DNA of 64,000 nucleotides from Aliamphritea spongicola (GCA_024347235.1 AP025283.1:4526001-4590000), one strand, 5' to 3'. Counted from the stretch's first letter, positions 10,014 to 20,613 are shown. Numbers and translations: made by a program. Notes: generated from the letters alone by a model not told the origin.

Positions 10014-10811
10014 TTCCGCATTACAGGGACTGCGTGTTCTGGTCACCCGGCCGGAACACCAGAGCGCAGATTTATGCAGCGCCCTGCAAGCTCAGGGCGC
10101 GCTCCCTGTATGCCTGCCCCTGTTAGAGATTACCCCGGTATCGGATACCGATAACGGTTATCCGCTACTGAAACAACAAATACTGGATCTGGATCTGTTT
10201 CAACAGATCATTGTCGTCAGCCCGAATGCGGCACGCTTTGCAGGGGAGCTGATAGATGCATACTGGCCTCAGCTGCCGATCGGCATTACCTGGCACGCTA
10301 TCGGCCAGAAAACTGCCGATACGCTGGCTGAATACGGCATAACTGCCCGTGTAAACCCGGCCGGCACAGATTCAGAAGCGCTGCTGACCGATACAAGTCT
10401 GCAAGACATCGCCGAACAACGCATTCTGATTATGCGTGGCGAAGGTGGACGGACACTACTGGCCGATACACTTCAGGCCAGAGGTGCACGCACAGAATAC
10501 GCCGAACTGTACCGGCGCAGCTGTCCGGACTATACCTCGCAGCAGATCAACAGTACTATTTACAGTTCTCCGGATGCCATTCTCATCACCAGTGGTGAAG
10601 CGCTGGAGAATTTTTCAGCCTGCTAAGGCCTGCTCAGGAACATAACGCAGAGCAACGGGGTCAGATACTCTCAACCCGCCTGCTGGTTCCCAGCGCCAGG
10701 GTAGCCAAATTGGCTACAGAACTGGGCTGTACAAAAGTTTATATTGCTCATGGAGCCGACAGCCAGGCTATGGTTCAGGCACTAATCGCGACGATCGACG
10801 TGGAAGAATAA
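10006..10811 (+). CDS. hemD: Uroporphyrinogen-III synthase, frameshifted
   Basis: The enzyme closes hydroxymethylbilane with inversion of ring D. The repaired length is 268 residues. The start [19 protein letters not shown] lies inside the end of hemC. Weakly conserved HemD features are visible: RVLVTRP at the N-terminus, SPNAARF near residue 72, and [11 protein letters not shown] in the C-terminal half. A T is missing from the run at 10611-10615. Without it the frame stops after ENFSAC; with it the protein continues as [14 protein letters not shown] to the stop at 10811, two bases before hemX. Confidence 0.9.
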
Positions 10812-10813
10812 CA

Positions 10814-12067
10814 ATGAGAAAGAACGGGAAAAACAACCGCAACAACAAGGCCGACGCTGACGTCATCGAAGGCGAAATCATTGAAAAGGACACCCCCGTG
10901 GATAAGTCAGCTGATACCTCCGCTTCATCTCAGGAAAGCGATAAGAAAGAAGCCGTCACCGATGTGAAGAAATCAGAAGACACATCAGACAATGCCGGCA
11001 ACTCTGATAACAAACCAGCCAAACAAAGCTCCGGCGCTGCCGGCAAGCTGGCACTGTTACTTGCCATCATCGCAGTCATCGGCGTGGGATACCTGTACTG
11101 GTTACAACTGGAATCCAAAAACAGCATAGCGACCAGCCAGGCAGAGGCAAGCTCAGCACTGGACGGTAAGCTACAGGCAAGCCAGCAGCAGCAAAACGCT
11201 AAAGTCAGCAACCTCGGCCAGCAGATCCAGGCACTGGAAAGTAAAGCCAAAGCGGATGCAGCCAACATTGATGAGCTGCAGGCACGCCTGACGCGCAGTA
11301 TTCAACAAATTACAGCGACTCAGCAAAACACCCGTAAAGACTGGATCATCGCAGAAGCAGAATACCTGCTGCGTCTGGCCAACCAGCGGGTACTGATGGA
11401 GCAAACTCCACAGGGCGCTCTGAAACTGCTGCGTTCTGCGGACAAGATTCTTAAAGAAACAGATGATGTAACTATCTACGCTGTGCGTAAGGCTCTGGCC
11501 TCAGATATTGCAGCACTGGAAGCCGTGCCTGAACTGGACACTGAAGGCCTGTTCCTGCGCCTGGGCGCACTGAATGAACAGGTTAACAACCTGAAGCTGA
11601 TTCCACTGACCGAGCAGCATAAACTGCCGGAAATCGTGTCTGAAGTCAGTGACGAAACCTTTACTGAAACCTGGACAGCTAACCTGCAGAAAGCCTGGGC
11701 AAAAATTGCTGACAAGTTTAATCAGTTAGTGGTTATTCAGGACCGCGATGCGCCGGTTGAGCCGTTACTGTCTCCGCAGCAGAACTTCTACCTGCAGCAG
11801 AATCTGCACCTGATGCTGGAGCAGGCTCAGCTGTCACTGTTACAGCGCCGCAGCGGCACTTACGAAAACAGCCTGAGTAAGGCAGAAGGCTGGGTAGGCA
11901 CCTACTTTGAAGCCAGCGACAGCACCACCCAGGCACTTATCCGTAGCCTGCAGGAACTGAAGCAGGTAAATGTTGCGCCGGTCCTGCCAGACATTTCAGG
12001 GTCACTGAACGCTCTGAAAAAGTACCTTCAGGAGATGCGTAAACTGAAGGAACAGGAGGCAGCATAA
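10814..12067 (+). CDS. hemX: HemX family membrane protein
   Basis: This is a 417-residue intact frame. A long hydrophilic Asp/Lys/Ser-rich N-terminus (about 1-70) is followed by one membrane span (AGKLALLLAIIAVIGVGYLY), a coiled coil (about 100-165) and a helical periplasmic domain (KDWIIAEAEYLLRLANQRV). This is the HemX layout. Databases often call it uroporphyrinogen-III C-methyltransferase, but it lacks the SAM methyltransferase fold, and its role in haem synthesis is not settled. It lies within hemCDXY, with 2 bp to hemD and 0 bp to hemY. Confidence 0.9.
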   Translation: MRKNGKNNRNNKADADVIEGEIIEKDTPVDKSADTSASSQESDKKEAVTDVKKSEDTSDNAGNSDNKPAKQSSGAAGKLALLLAIIAVIGVGYLYWLQLESKNSIATSQAEASSALDGKLQASQQQQNAKVSNLGQQIQALESKAKADAANIDELQARLTRSIQQITATQQNTRKDWIIAEAEYLLRLANQRVLMEQTPQGALKLLRSADKILKETDDVTIYAVRKALASDIAALEAVPELDTEGLFLRLGALNEQVNNLKLIPLTEQHKLPEIVSEVSDETFTETWTANLQKAWAKIADKFNQLVVIQDRDAPVEPLLSPQQNFYLQQNLHLMLEQAQLSLLQRRSGTYENSLSKAEGWVGTYFEASDSTTQALIRSLQELKQVNVAPVLPDISGSLNALKKYLQEMRKLKEQEAA

Positions 12068-13375
12068 ATGAAAAAGCTATTAATCCTGCTGCTGATCCTG
12101 CTGTTTGCCGGTGCATTTATTGGCCAGCTGATGATTCAGGACTCAGGCTACACCCTGATTGCTTACAACAACGTCACCATTGAAATGAGCCTGTGGGTAT
12201 TTCTGATTGTCCTGCTGGGCGTTTTCTTTTACTTCACTGGACACTCAACCTGCTGCGCGGCTCACTACGCTCCGGACAGCGGTTTCGCCTGTGGAGTAAA
12301 GGCCGCAACCAGCGTATCGCTAACACCAAAACCCTGAAAGGCCTGATTGCTCTGTCAGAAGGTAAATGGTGGCAGGCGCAGCGCTTACTGACCCAAGCCG
12401 GTGATAAATCGGAATTACCGCTGATCAGCTATCTGGCGGCAGCCCGTGCTGCCCATGAACAGGGCGAAGACGCCGACTGCGATGATTTACTGCATAAGGC
12501 CCGCGATGCGGCGCCGGAAGCAGAAATCGCCGTAGGCATCAGCCAGGCTCAGATTCTGCTGTCCCGTGGCCAGTACGAGCCCTGTCTGGCCACCCTGCTG
12601 GACCTGAACAAGAAAGCGCCAAAGAATACCTATGTCATGAAGCTGCTACGGGAAGTGTATATCCAGCTAAATGACTGGTCTGCCCTGAGCAAGCTGATCC
12701 CTGAATTACGTAAGCATAAAGCGGTTAAACCGGCCAAGCTGCTGAAAACAGAACAGCGCTGCTACAGCAACATTCTTGAGCAAAGCATCAGCCAGTTACC
12801 CCCATGCGGATAACGAAGAAAAAGCCAAAGCCCTGGGCGTCGCCTGGCATAACATGCCCGGCCAGCTCACCAGTGATGATGTACTGGCCCGCCACTACAC
12901 CAATTTACTGGTCAGCATCGGCGCGGAAGAAAAAGCTGAAGCAGCGATCCGTGATCTGCTGAAACGCAACTGGGATGATTCACTGATCGCCCTGTATGGT
13001 CGCATTGAGGGTAGTGATGCCGGTAAGCAACTGGATTTTGCCAAGAGCTTCCTGAATGACTACCCGATGAACCCGGATCTGCTACTGACCCTGGGCCGCC
13101 TGTCGTTGCGTAATCAGCACTGGGGCAAAGCGGTGGATTACTTTGAACAGAGTCTGGAAGAAGAATCCCGTCCGGAAACCCTGAGTGAACTGGCTCGCCT
13201 GCTACAGCACATGGGCGAAACCGACCGCACCCTGAAGCTGATCGAAAATAACTTCAGCCTGATCGGCAACGGTTTACCACAACTGCCGATGCCGGATAAA
13301 ACACCGGCTAAAACAGAAGCGGTCATTTCTGACGACCACATACATGCAAAACCCCGTTTTAAGCCAATCAGCTAA
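12068..13375 (+). CDS. hemY: HemY family TPR membrane protein, two frameshifts
   Basis: The repaired product is about 435 residues. Two N-terminal membrane spans (LLILLLILLFAGAFIGQL and LWVFLIVLLGVFFYF) precede a series of TPR-like helical repeats. This is the HemY associated with late haem synthesis, not the protoporphyrinogen oxidase of the same name. Two lesions break the frame. One base is lost near 12237-12241, just after FYF. A change of opposite phase lies near 12781-12803; an extra A at about 12783-12785 would give EQASASYPHADNEEK, and two losses in the C run would also fit. Net length is unchanged. A terminator follows. Confidence 0.87.
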
Positions 13376-13386
13376 ACGGTAGACAT

Positions 13387-13413
13387 AAAAAAGCAGCCAT
13401 CGGGCTGCTTTTT
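13387..13413. terminator. Bidirectional terminator between hemY and the reductase gene
   Basis: The stem AGCAGCC (13392-13398) / GGCTGCT (13403-13409) has an A run on its left and a T run on its right. It can end both the hemCDXY operon and the converging minus-strand genes. Confidence 0.85.
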
Positions 13414-13428
13414 ATAGCTGATAACTGA

Positions 13429-14465
13429 CTATTTACGTGGTGCGTAAGCAAACACATCCGCGTGCATACAGTCACCATCGAATCCCTGAGCTTCACAGGC
13501 ATCCAGCAAGGCATATACCATTCCCGGAGAACCGCTGGTGTAAATCACCATGTCAGAAAAGTCATCATAATCAGCCAGAATCGCATCCGGAATCAGACCT
13601 GTACGCCCTTCCCAGGGCTGCCCGTTCTCCGGCTCACTGACCACCAGATCATAACTGACGTTGGCATGCTCCGCTGCCCACTGCTGTGGCAGCTTCTCAA
13701 GGTACAGGTCTTCAGCAACCCGCACACCCCAGTAGATATGAATAGGATTTGATACCTGATTCGCCAACAAATGCTCTGTGATGCTCTTAATCTGGGAGAA
13801 GCCGGTGCTGGCAGCAACCAGGACGATCCGGGTCTGAGGCTTCAGACTAGTGGCTTCCAAATAGCAATCGCCCTTAGGCAACTCAATTTCAATGCTTGGG
13901 TTATTCTGCAAATGCTCAATCATCGCAATGGATAATTCGCCTTCCGGCATACGCCGGATATGTAACTCAAGATCACTGCCATGGTCTGGTGCACTGCCTA
14001 TGGAAAACGGTGCCCGACGGCCATCCGGTAAAATCAGTTCCAGATATTGCCCGGCATGAAACTCAACAGCCATGCTTGCGGTTACTGGCAAATGTAAACG
14101 CACCCGAAACACTTCATGGCTTAGTTGTTCAACACTCGCAATATCACAAACCAGTTTTTTCACTCGAAACTCTCCAGGGCGTAACAGCCCATCAATCTTC
14201 ACCCTAATATTACCCTGAGGGACTGCCGTGCAGGCATATATCCGTGCGGGCTGCTGCCCGTCTTCTAAGCTTACATCCAGCTCTGGGTAACGCTGTATTA
14301 TTCTTCCGGCTAACAAGTCTGCCTTACAGATCTGGCAGACGCCGTTCAGACAACTGCGGCGCATCTTATACCCTGCACGTTCCAGCGCAAGTAAAATTGG
14401 TTCGCCTTTTTCAGCTTCAAGCCGGTATTGGCGATCGCCGCTGTCTATCTGAATAAAAATATCAC
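13429..14465 (-). CDS. Ferredoxin-type NAD(P)H-flavin reductase (CDP-glucoseen reductase-like)
   Basis: The protein (about 345 aa) combines an N-terminal plant-type 2Fe-2S domain with an FAD/NAD(P) ferredoxin reductase module. The cluster cysteines are in CLNGVCQIC and, further on, [10 protein letters not shown]. The flavin site reads [10 protein letters not shown] and the nucleotide site [11 protein letters not shown]. Such proteins shuttle electrons from NAD(P)H to an oxygenase or other acceptor; the partner is unknown. No ATG opens the domain. The likely start is the GTG at 14463-14465, overlapping the ubiD stop as GTGA, if one T is missing from the run at 14455-14459. The frame from [16 protein letters not shown] onward is clean. 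Confidence 0.8.
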
Positions 14466-15942
14466 TCTCCGAAGATATCCAGCTCCTGCCAGATATCGTC
14501 TACCCGTTGTTTAATTTCATCGCTCATCACAATCGGCTCACCCCATTCGCGGTCAGTCTCGCCTTCCCACTTATTGGTGGCATCCATTCCCATTTTGGAG
14601 CCCAGACCTGAAACCGGAGATGCAAAATCCAGATAATCGATCGGTGTATTATCAATCATCACCGTATCCCGTTGCGGGTCCATACGGGTGGTAATCGCCC
14701 AGATCACATCGTTCCAATCCCGGGCATTCACATCATCATCACAGACGATCACAAACTTGGTGTACATGAACTGCCGCAGGAATGACCAGACACCCAACAT
14801 GATGCGCTTGGCATGGCCAGGATACTGTTTCTTCATGGTCACTACTGCCATGCGGTACGAACAGCCTTCCGGCGGCAGGTAGAAATCTACGATTTCAGGA
14901 AACTGTTTCTGCAGAATCGGCACGAATACTTCGTTCAGTGCCACGCCGAGAATAGCAGGTTCATCAGGCGGACGGCCGGTATAGGTGCTGTGATAAATCG
15001 GCTTTTTACGGTGAGTAATGCGCTCTACTGTAAATACCGGAAAGCGGTCTACCTCGTTGTAATAACCGGTGTGGTCACCAAACGGCCCTTCATCAGCCAT
15101 TTCATCCGGGTAGATAAACCCTTCCAGAATAAATTCTGCACTGGCTGGTACCTGAAGGTCGCTGCCGATACATTCAGTTACTTCAGTCTTACCGCCACGC
15201 AACAGGCCGGCAAAAGCATATTCGGATAATGAATCCGGCACAGGGGTTACAGCACCCAGAATCGTCGCTGGATCAGCCCCCAGCGCAACGGCAACCGGAA
15301 ACGGTTCGCCCGGATGGGCTTTCTGCCATTCACGGAAATCCAGTGCACCGCCGCGGTGAGCCAGCCAACGCATAATGAGTTTGTTCTTACCAATCAGTTG
15401 CTGACGGTAAATACCAAGGTTCTGACGAGGCTTTTCAGGGCCACGGGTAATGACCAGGGGCCAGGTAACCAGCGGACCGGCATCCCCGGCCAGCAGGTCT
15501 GTATCGGTAATTTATAAAGGTCGACATCATCCCCTTCGATCACATGTGCCTGACAGTCCGCTTTGCGCACCACTTTAGGCCCCATGTTCAGCACCTGCTT
15601 ATACACAGGTAACTTATCCCAGGCATCCTTAACCCCTTTAGGTGGCTCAGGCTCCTTGAGCATCGCGAGTAACTTGCCGACTTCCCTCAGGCTTGCTACG
15701 TCTTCTTCGCCCATACCCATCGCGACCCGCTTCGGCGTACCAAAGAGGTTTGCAAGCACAGGATAGTCATAGCCTTTAGGGTTTTCGAATAACAGTGCCG
15801 GACCGCCTGCTCTAAGGGTACGGTCGCAAATTTCAGTCATTTCCAGATGTGGATCTACTTCCATCTGAATTCGCTTTAATTCACCCTGGTCTTCCAGAGT
15901 GCGGATAAAGTCCCGCAGATCTTTATATTTAAGATTACTCAT
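14462..15942 (-). CDS. ubiD: 4-hydroxy-3-polyprenylbenzoate decarboxylase UbiD, frameshifted
   Basis: UbiD uses prenylated FMN to decarboxylate the ubiquinone precursor. The repaired length is 493 residues, normal for the family. The start is at 15942 ([17 protein letters not shown]). [12 protein letters not shown] carries a catalytic Glu, and [19 protein letters not shown] matches the family. One G is missing (C run 15484-15487) where [14 protein letters not shown] should run through. The flavin reductase follows with a 4-nt overlap. Confidence 0.92.
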
Positions 15943-15984
15943 AACGGCCCGGCAATCAGGTTGTAATAACAAAGATTTAGCAAC

Positions 15985-16014
15985 AAAAAGGGTAAGCCAT
16001 AAGCTTACCCTTTT
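15985..16014 (-). terminator. Rho-independent terminator of rho
   Basis: On the minus strand GGGTAAGC pairs with GCTTACCC (stem arms 15990-15997 and 16003-16010), followed by TTTTT. It lies just after the rho stop and before ubiD. Confidence 0.85.
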
Positions 16015-16030
16015 GTGTTCAGAATGTTGA

Positions 16031-17289
16031 TCAGGAACGCTTCATTGACAGGAAGAATTCATCATTTGTCTTGAAGTCCTTAAGTTTGTCCAGAACAAAC
16101 TCAATGGCAGCAGAATCTTCCATCGGATCCAGCAGCTTACGCAGAATCCACATCCGCTGCAGCTCGTCCTCGTCCGTCAGCAAGTCTTCACGGCGGGTAC
16201 CAGAACGGCGAATGTTAAAGGCTGGGTAAACACGCTTTTCAGCGACTTTACGGTCCAGGTGTACTTCTGAGTTACCGGTACCTTTAAATTCTTCAAAGAT
16301 AACTTCGTCCATCTTGGAACCAGTATCAACCAGCGCCGTTGCGATGATGGTCAGGCTGCCGCCTTCTTCAATGTTACGTGCAGCACCAAAGAAACGCTTA
16401 GGACGTTCCAGTGCATGTGCATCCACACCACCGGTCAGTACTTTACCGGAAGAAGGAATAACGGTGTTGTAAGCACGGGCCAGACGGGTAATAGAATCCA
16501 GCAGGATAACCACGTCTTTCTTGTGTTCTGTCAGACGCTTGGCTTTCTCCAGTACCATTTCCGCTACCTGAACGTGACGTGACGGCGGCTCATCGAAAGT
16601 AGAGGCTACCACTTCACCGCGTACAGTCCGCTGCATCTCTGTTACTTCCTCAGGACGCTCATCAATCAGCAGTACAATCAGGTGAGTTTCAGGGTTGTTA
16701 CGGGTAATGGAATTGGCAATGTTCTGCAGCATCAGCGTCTTACCCGCTTTTGGCGGAGACACCAGCAAAGCACGCTGACCTTTACCCATTGGGCAGACAA
16801 GATCGATGACACGTGCTGTCAGATCTTCAGTACTGCCGTTACCCAGTTCCATTTTCAGACGGTCCTGTGCAAACAGTGGCGTCAGGTTTTCAAACAGAAT
16901 CTTGTTCTTTGCGTTTTCAGGCTTATCAAAGTTAATCTTGTCTACTTTCAGCAACGCAAAATAACGTTCGCCGTCCTTAGGGGACGAATCTTTCCGGAAA
17001 TAGTATCGCCGGTCCGCAGATTAAAGCGGCGGATCTGACTTGGAGAAACGTAAATATCATCAGGGCCAGCCAGATAAGAGCTGTCTGCAGAGCGTAAGAA
17101 ACCAAATCCGTCTTGTAAAATTTCCAGCACGCCATCGCCGTAAATATCTTCACCACTTTTCGCGTGACGCTTGAGGATGGCAAAAATAACATCTTGTTTG
17201 CGGGAGCGGCCCAGGTTATCCATTCCCATTTCTTTCGCTATATTTAACAGCTCAGAAACGCTTTTCGTTTTCAGTTCGGTAAGATTCAT
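16031..17289 (-). CDS. rho: Transcription termination factor Rho, frameshifted
   Basis: Rho is the hexameric RNA helicase that ends transcription. The repaired length is 419 residues, the same as the E. coli protein. The start is at 17289 ([21 protein letters not shown]). The N-terminal RNA-binding domain contains [13 protein letters not shown], the Walker A motif is SPPKAGKT, and the Q/R-loop region follows ([19 protein letters not shown]). One C is missing (G run 16980-16983) after KIRP; repaired it reads [23 protein letters not shown] terminator follows and the leader holds a 13-bp inverted repeat. Confidence 0.95.
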
Positions 17290-17423
17290 AATGTAAGAGT
17301 TGAAGGACGTAGCCACGTTGAGAAAGAACGTTGGAGAAATCGTTCAGACTAGATTGAATTGATAATGTGGAACCGGAATCAGACAATAATCCCAGTCATT
17401 GGAAGTCATAACTATAATCGCTT

Positions 17424-17494
17424 GTTTACGGTTAGTCCAGCATTCAGCGCGCAATCTTTATACAGCACGAATCAAACAGAAACTAACCGTAAAC
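17424..17494. repeat. 13-bp inverted repeat in the trxA-rho intergenic region
   Basis: GTTTACGGTTAGT (17424-17436) and ACTAACCGTAAAC (17482-17494) are perfect inverted copies separated by 45 bp. They lie between the trxA stop and the rho start, so they would form a long hairpin in the rho leader RNA or a pair of protein-binding half sites. No T tract follows, so it is not a simple terminator. Confidence 0.6.
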
Positions 17495-17510
17495 GGGATA
17501 AAACCGGTAC

Positions 17511-17834
17511 TTAGAGGCTGGTTTCGATAAAGCCGGCCAGCTGAGATTTAGACAGCGCACCCACTTTGGTCGCTTCAACATTGCCGTCTTTAAAGATCAT
17601 CAGTGTAGGGATACCGCGGATACCGAATTTAGGTGGCGTTTCACTGTTTTCATCAATGTTCAGCTTGCAGACTTTCAGCTTACCTTCGTACTCTTTTGCA
17701 ATCTCTTCCAGAACTGGCGCAATCATTTTGCATGGTCCGCACCACTCAGCCCAATAATCAACCAGTACAGGCGCTTCAGACTTGAGAACATCTTCTTCAA
17801 AAGATGCGTCAGTTACATTGATAATATCACTCAT
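17511..17834 (-). CDS. trxA: Thioredoxin 1
   Basis: The product is 107 residues, with the redox-active WCGPC at residues 31-35 and the cis-proline loop [11 protein letters not shown]. It is the cytoplasmic general disulfide reductase. I use the ATG at 17834 ([15 protein letters not shown]), behind GTGAGGC, instead of an in-frame start at 17942 that would lie upstream of the predicted promoter. It precedes rho on the same strand and is divergent from ppx. The frame is intact. Confidence 0.96.
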   Translation of the reverse strand: MSDIINVTDASFEEDVLKSEAPVLVDYWAEWCGPCKMIAPVLEEIAKEYEGKLKVCKLNIDENSETPPKFGIRGIPTLMIFKDGNVEATKVGALSKSQLAGFIETSL

Positions 17835-17874
17835 AAAAAGCCTCACAGGGAGATTCTTGACAATAATGCAGTCG

Positions 17875-17904
17875 ATAATACCACTCAAAACAAACAAATG
17901 TGAA
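17875..17904 (-). promoter_or_regulatory. Predicted sigma-70 promoter of trxA
   Basis: On the minus strand TTCACA (17899-17904) and TATTAT (17875-17880) are separated by 18 bp. The -10 box ends about 40 bp before the trxA ATG. Confidence 0.55.
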
Positions 17905-18060
17905 TACTCAGGTATACAGCGGTCGGCCACTGGCAAAAACAACTGATCTCAGACAGTTATCATAAGATTAGAACTCAGTGCTCAGAACCTAATTTCTCAC
18001 ATATAAAGAAGTTTTTGATAAACTGACACACAACAAAACAGCTATTGGATAGTCGCCGAT

Positions 18061-19575
18061 ATGCCGCAGGATAATGCTTTAGTGGCCAGCCAGGATACCC
18101 TGATGGCAGCCATTGATCTTGGATCAAACAGTTTTCATATCGTCATAGCGAAACTTGATCAGGGCGAATTACTCCCGATTGATGTTTTATCAGAAAAAGT
18201 ACAGCTGGCAGCCGGACTGGATGACAATAACATTCTCAGTGATGAAGCCCAGCAGCGGGGGCTTGAATGCCTGCAACGCTTTGCAGAGCGCATAAAAGGC
18301 CTGCCTTCAGGATCCGTCAGCGCTGTTGCCACAAACGCCCTTAGGGAGGCGGTAAACAGTCAGGACTTCATTGTTAAGGCCGAATCTGTTCTGGGACGCC
18401 CTATAGAAGTCATTGCCGGCATAGAGGAAGCCCGGCTGATTCATCTTGGTGTAGAGCATACGCTGGCTGCAGAGTCTGGCTCACGACTGATAATTGATAT
18501 CGGTGGCGGCAGTACTGAATTTATTATCGGTGAACGTTTCGAGCCGCTTGAACTGGAAAGCCTTGAAATGGGCTGCGTAAGCTTCAGCAAGCGCTACTTT
18601 AAAGACGGCATTATCAGTGAAAAGAACTTCCAGTTGGCAGTGTTTGGCGCGTTACGCGAACTGCTAGCTATCAAGCGGCGTTATAAGCGCCAGGGCTGGC
18701 AATACTGTGTCGGGTCATCAGGTACGGTAAAAGCAATCCAACAGGCATGTATCGAGTCTGGCTTCAGTGAAAGTGCTATCACAGCAAAAGCACTGAAAAA
18801 CCTTAGAGAAAGAATACTTGAGTTCAGCCACAGTGATGAGATCTGCATACCTGGCATCAAAGATCAGCGCAAAGCTGTCATCGCAGCCGGTGTTGCCATA
18901 CTGTCAGCAGCTTTTGAGTCACTCGGCATTAAAGAGATGCATTATTCAGCCGGCGCCTTAAGAGAAGGTCTGCTGTATGACATGACTGGCAGACTGCACC
19001 ATGAGGATGTTCGCGAGCGGAGCATTAACGCTCTGATGAACCGCTACCATGTTGATCAGGAACATGCTCTGCGTGTTGAACAAACCGCACTGATCGCTCT
19101 GACCCAGGTTCGTAATGACTGGAAACTGCAGGATACTGAATACCAAAACATGCTGAGCTGGGCCGCACGAAGTTATGAAACAGGCCTGACAATCGCGCAC
19201 AGCCAATACCACAAACACAGTGCTTATTTAGTACTGAATTCAGATTTACCAGGATTCAGTCAGCAGGAACAGTTACAACTGGCTACCCTGATCAGAAATC
19301 ACCGTCGGAAATTTAACGACGCGGAATTCTCCCTTCTGCCAAAACGTGAGATATCGGCAACACGCAAATTGTGCGTTCTGCTTCGGATAGCAATTGTGCT
19401 CCACCGTAGCCGAAGTAAAGAGCGCCTGCCAGCATTCACGATAACAGTCTCAGAAAACACTGTATCGCTTAGCTTCCCTGATAACTGGTTAAGCTATCAC
19501 CCACTGACACGGGCGGATCTTGAGCAAGAGGCAGCATATCTAGCCACCGCTGGCACCTTACTTAATATCAGCTGA
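18061..19575 (+). CDS. ppx: Exopolyphosphatase (Ppx/GppA family)
   Basis: This is an intact 504-residue protein of the ASKHA fold. The two phosphate-binding motifs read AIDLGSNSFHIVIA (about residue 18) and IIDIGGGSTEFIIG (about residue 143), and a C-terminal HD-like helical domain follows. Ppx releases phosphate from polyphosphate chain ends; the related GppA hydrolyses pppGpp, and sequence alone does not separate them fully. Its place, divergent from trxA-rho, is the usual one for ppx in pseudomonad relatives. ppk, which often accompanies it there, is not in this window. Confidence 0.9.
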   Translation: MPQDNALVASQDTLMAAIDLGSNSFHIVIAKLDQGELLPIDVLSEKVQLAAGLDDNNILSDEAQQRGLECLQRFAERIKGLPSGSVSAVATNALREAVNSQDFIVKAESVLGRPIEVIAGIEEARLIHLGVEHTLAAESGSRLIIDIGGGSTEFIIGERFEPLELESLEMGCVSFSKRYFKDGIISEKNFQLAVFGALRELLAIKRRYKRQGWQYCVGSSGTVKAIQQACIESGFSESAITAKALKNLRERILEFSHSDEICIPGIKDQRKAVIAAGVAILSAAFESLGIKEMHYSAGALREGLLYDMTGRLHHEDVRERSINALMNRYHVDQEHALRVEQTALIALTQVRNDWKLQDTEYQNMLSWAARSYETGLTIAHSQYHKHSAYLVLNSDLPGFSQQEQLQLATLIRNHRRKFNDAEFSLLPKREISATRKLCVLLRIAIVLHRSRSKERLPAFTITVSENTVSLSFPDNWLSYHPLTRADLEQEAAYLATAGTLLNIS

Positions 19576-19603
19576 GCAAAAGACAGTCTCAGGTTAGAAA
19601 TGC

Positions 19604-19633
19604 AAAAGCCCTATTAAATGTAGTGGCTTTTTT
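19604..19633 (+). terminator. Terminator after ppx
   Basis: AAAAGCC (19604-19610) pairs with GGCTTTT (19625-19631) within a run of six T residues, 30 bp after the ppx stop. Confidence 0.75.
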
Positions 19634-19745
19634 GCTTCAGATCAGTTAAACATCACTAATAGCAGACAGCTCCGATCATTTCGTAGATGAAAGTGACAAA
19701 AGAAATTAGCCTTTATTTTGTGACATATTTATCTGAGTAAAACGA

Positions 19746-20111
19746 ATGGAAAAGACTAGCGAGCTGATCTGGCAAGACACACAACATCAGGAACTGTTCC
19801 GTCTTATTGATAAGATAAAAGAAGATGGCGTTGAAGCTGATATTTTTGTTCGTCTGTATGACTATGCAGAGCACCACTTCAGCCTTGAGGAAGCCTATAT
19901 GAGAGAAGCAGGCTATCCTGATATCGAATCTCATATTGCTGCACATAATAAATTCCGCCAGGAACTGACAAATATGGTCACCCAACACCATGATTACGAT
20001 GAAGTGCTAAGGGAATCGCTGGCTACGTTTCTGAGTGAATGGCTGAAACGTCATATATGGGGTGTTGATAAGAAGTTCGAGGCCTATATCTTAAGCTCCG
20101 ATATCAAGTAA
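19746..20111 (+). CDS. Bacteriohemerythrin
   Basis: This 121-residue single-domain hemerythrin has all seven di-iron ligands: His14, His44, Glu48, His63, His67, His103 and Asp108, in the spacing HFSLE...HIAAH...HIWGVD. Such proteins bind O2 reversibly and are proposed to store, sense or deliver oxygen. It has no fused receptor or kinase domain, so it is soluble and cytoplasmic. It stands alone between ppx and the end of the ribosomal block, with terminators on both sides, so it is probably its own transcription unit. Confidence 0.92.
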   Translation: MEKTSELIWQDTQHQELFRLIDKIKEDGVEADIFVRLYDYAEHHFSLEEAYMREAGYPDIESHIAAHNKFRQELTNMVTQHHDYDEVLRESLATFLSEWLKRHIWGVDKKFEAYILSSDIK

Positions 20112-20126
20112 GAAATATCCAGACAT

Positions 20127-20162
20127 AAAAAGCCCGGTATCTGTGAAGATACCGGGCTTTTT
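20127..20162. terminator. Bidirectional terminator, hemerythrin / rplQ
   Basis: A perfect 15-bp inverted repeat (20127-20141 and 20148-20162, core GCCCGGTATC) has a 6-nt loop and flanking A and T runs. It closes the alpha ribosomal operon from one side and the hemerythrin gene from the other. Confidence 0.92.
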
Positions 20163-20177
20163 GATCAGAAACGAAGA

Positions 20178-20573
20178 TTAATCTTCAGAATCTTCAACCA
20201 CAACAGCTGCATCAGCTGGACGGTCAACCAGTTCAACCAACGCCATAGGAGCGTTGTCACCAGCACGGAAACCGCATTTCAGAATGCGAATGTAACCGCC
20301 TGGACGAGCCTCGTAGCGAGGACCCAGTTCGTTGAACAGTTTACCAACAGCTTCTTTGCTGCGGGTGCGGGCGAAAGCCAGACGACGGTTAGCAACCGTG
20401 TCGTTCTTTGCCAGAGTGATCAGAGGCTCAGCAACGCGGCGCAGCTCTTTAGCTTTAGGCAGCGTAGTCTTGATGAGCTCATGTTCGAACAAGGACACAG
20501 CCATGTTCTTGAACATTGCTTTACGGTGTGCACTTGTACGATTTAAGTGACGACCTGATTTACGATGACGCAT
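20178..20573 (-). CDS. rplQ: 50S ribosomal protein L17
   Basis: The product is 131 residues, beginning [20 protein letters not shown], which is nearly invariant for L17, with a slightly longer acidic C-terminus than the E. coli protein ([10 protein letters not shown]). It is the last gene of the alpha operon (rpsM-rpsK-rpsD-rpoA-rplQ) and of the whole 32-kb block, followed by a strong terminator. The frame is intact. Confidence 0.97.
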   Translation of the reverse strand: MRHRKSGRHLNRTSAHRKAMFKNMAVSLFEHELIKTTLPKAKELRRVAEPLITLAKNDTVANRRLAFARTRSKEAVGKLFNELGPRYEARPGGYIRILKCGFRAGDNAPMALVELVDRPADAAVVVEDSED

Positions 20574-20613
20574 GTTTAATTCCTTGCCAAACTATTAAGG
20601 TTTGAAAACGCGA

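Noticed and set aside
17835..18060. Clear ppx promoter
   Set aside because: TTGATA and TATTGG boxes occur upstream of ppx but with wrong spacing (22 bp); not reliable enough to annotate.
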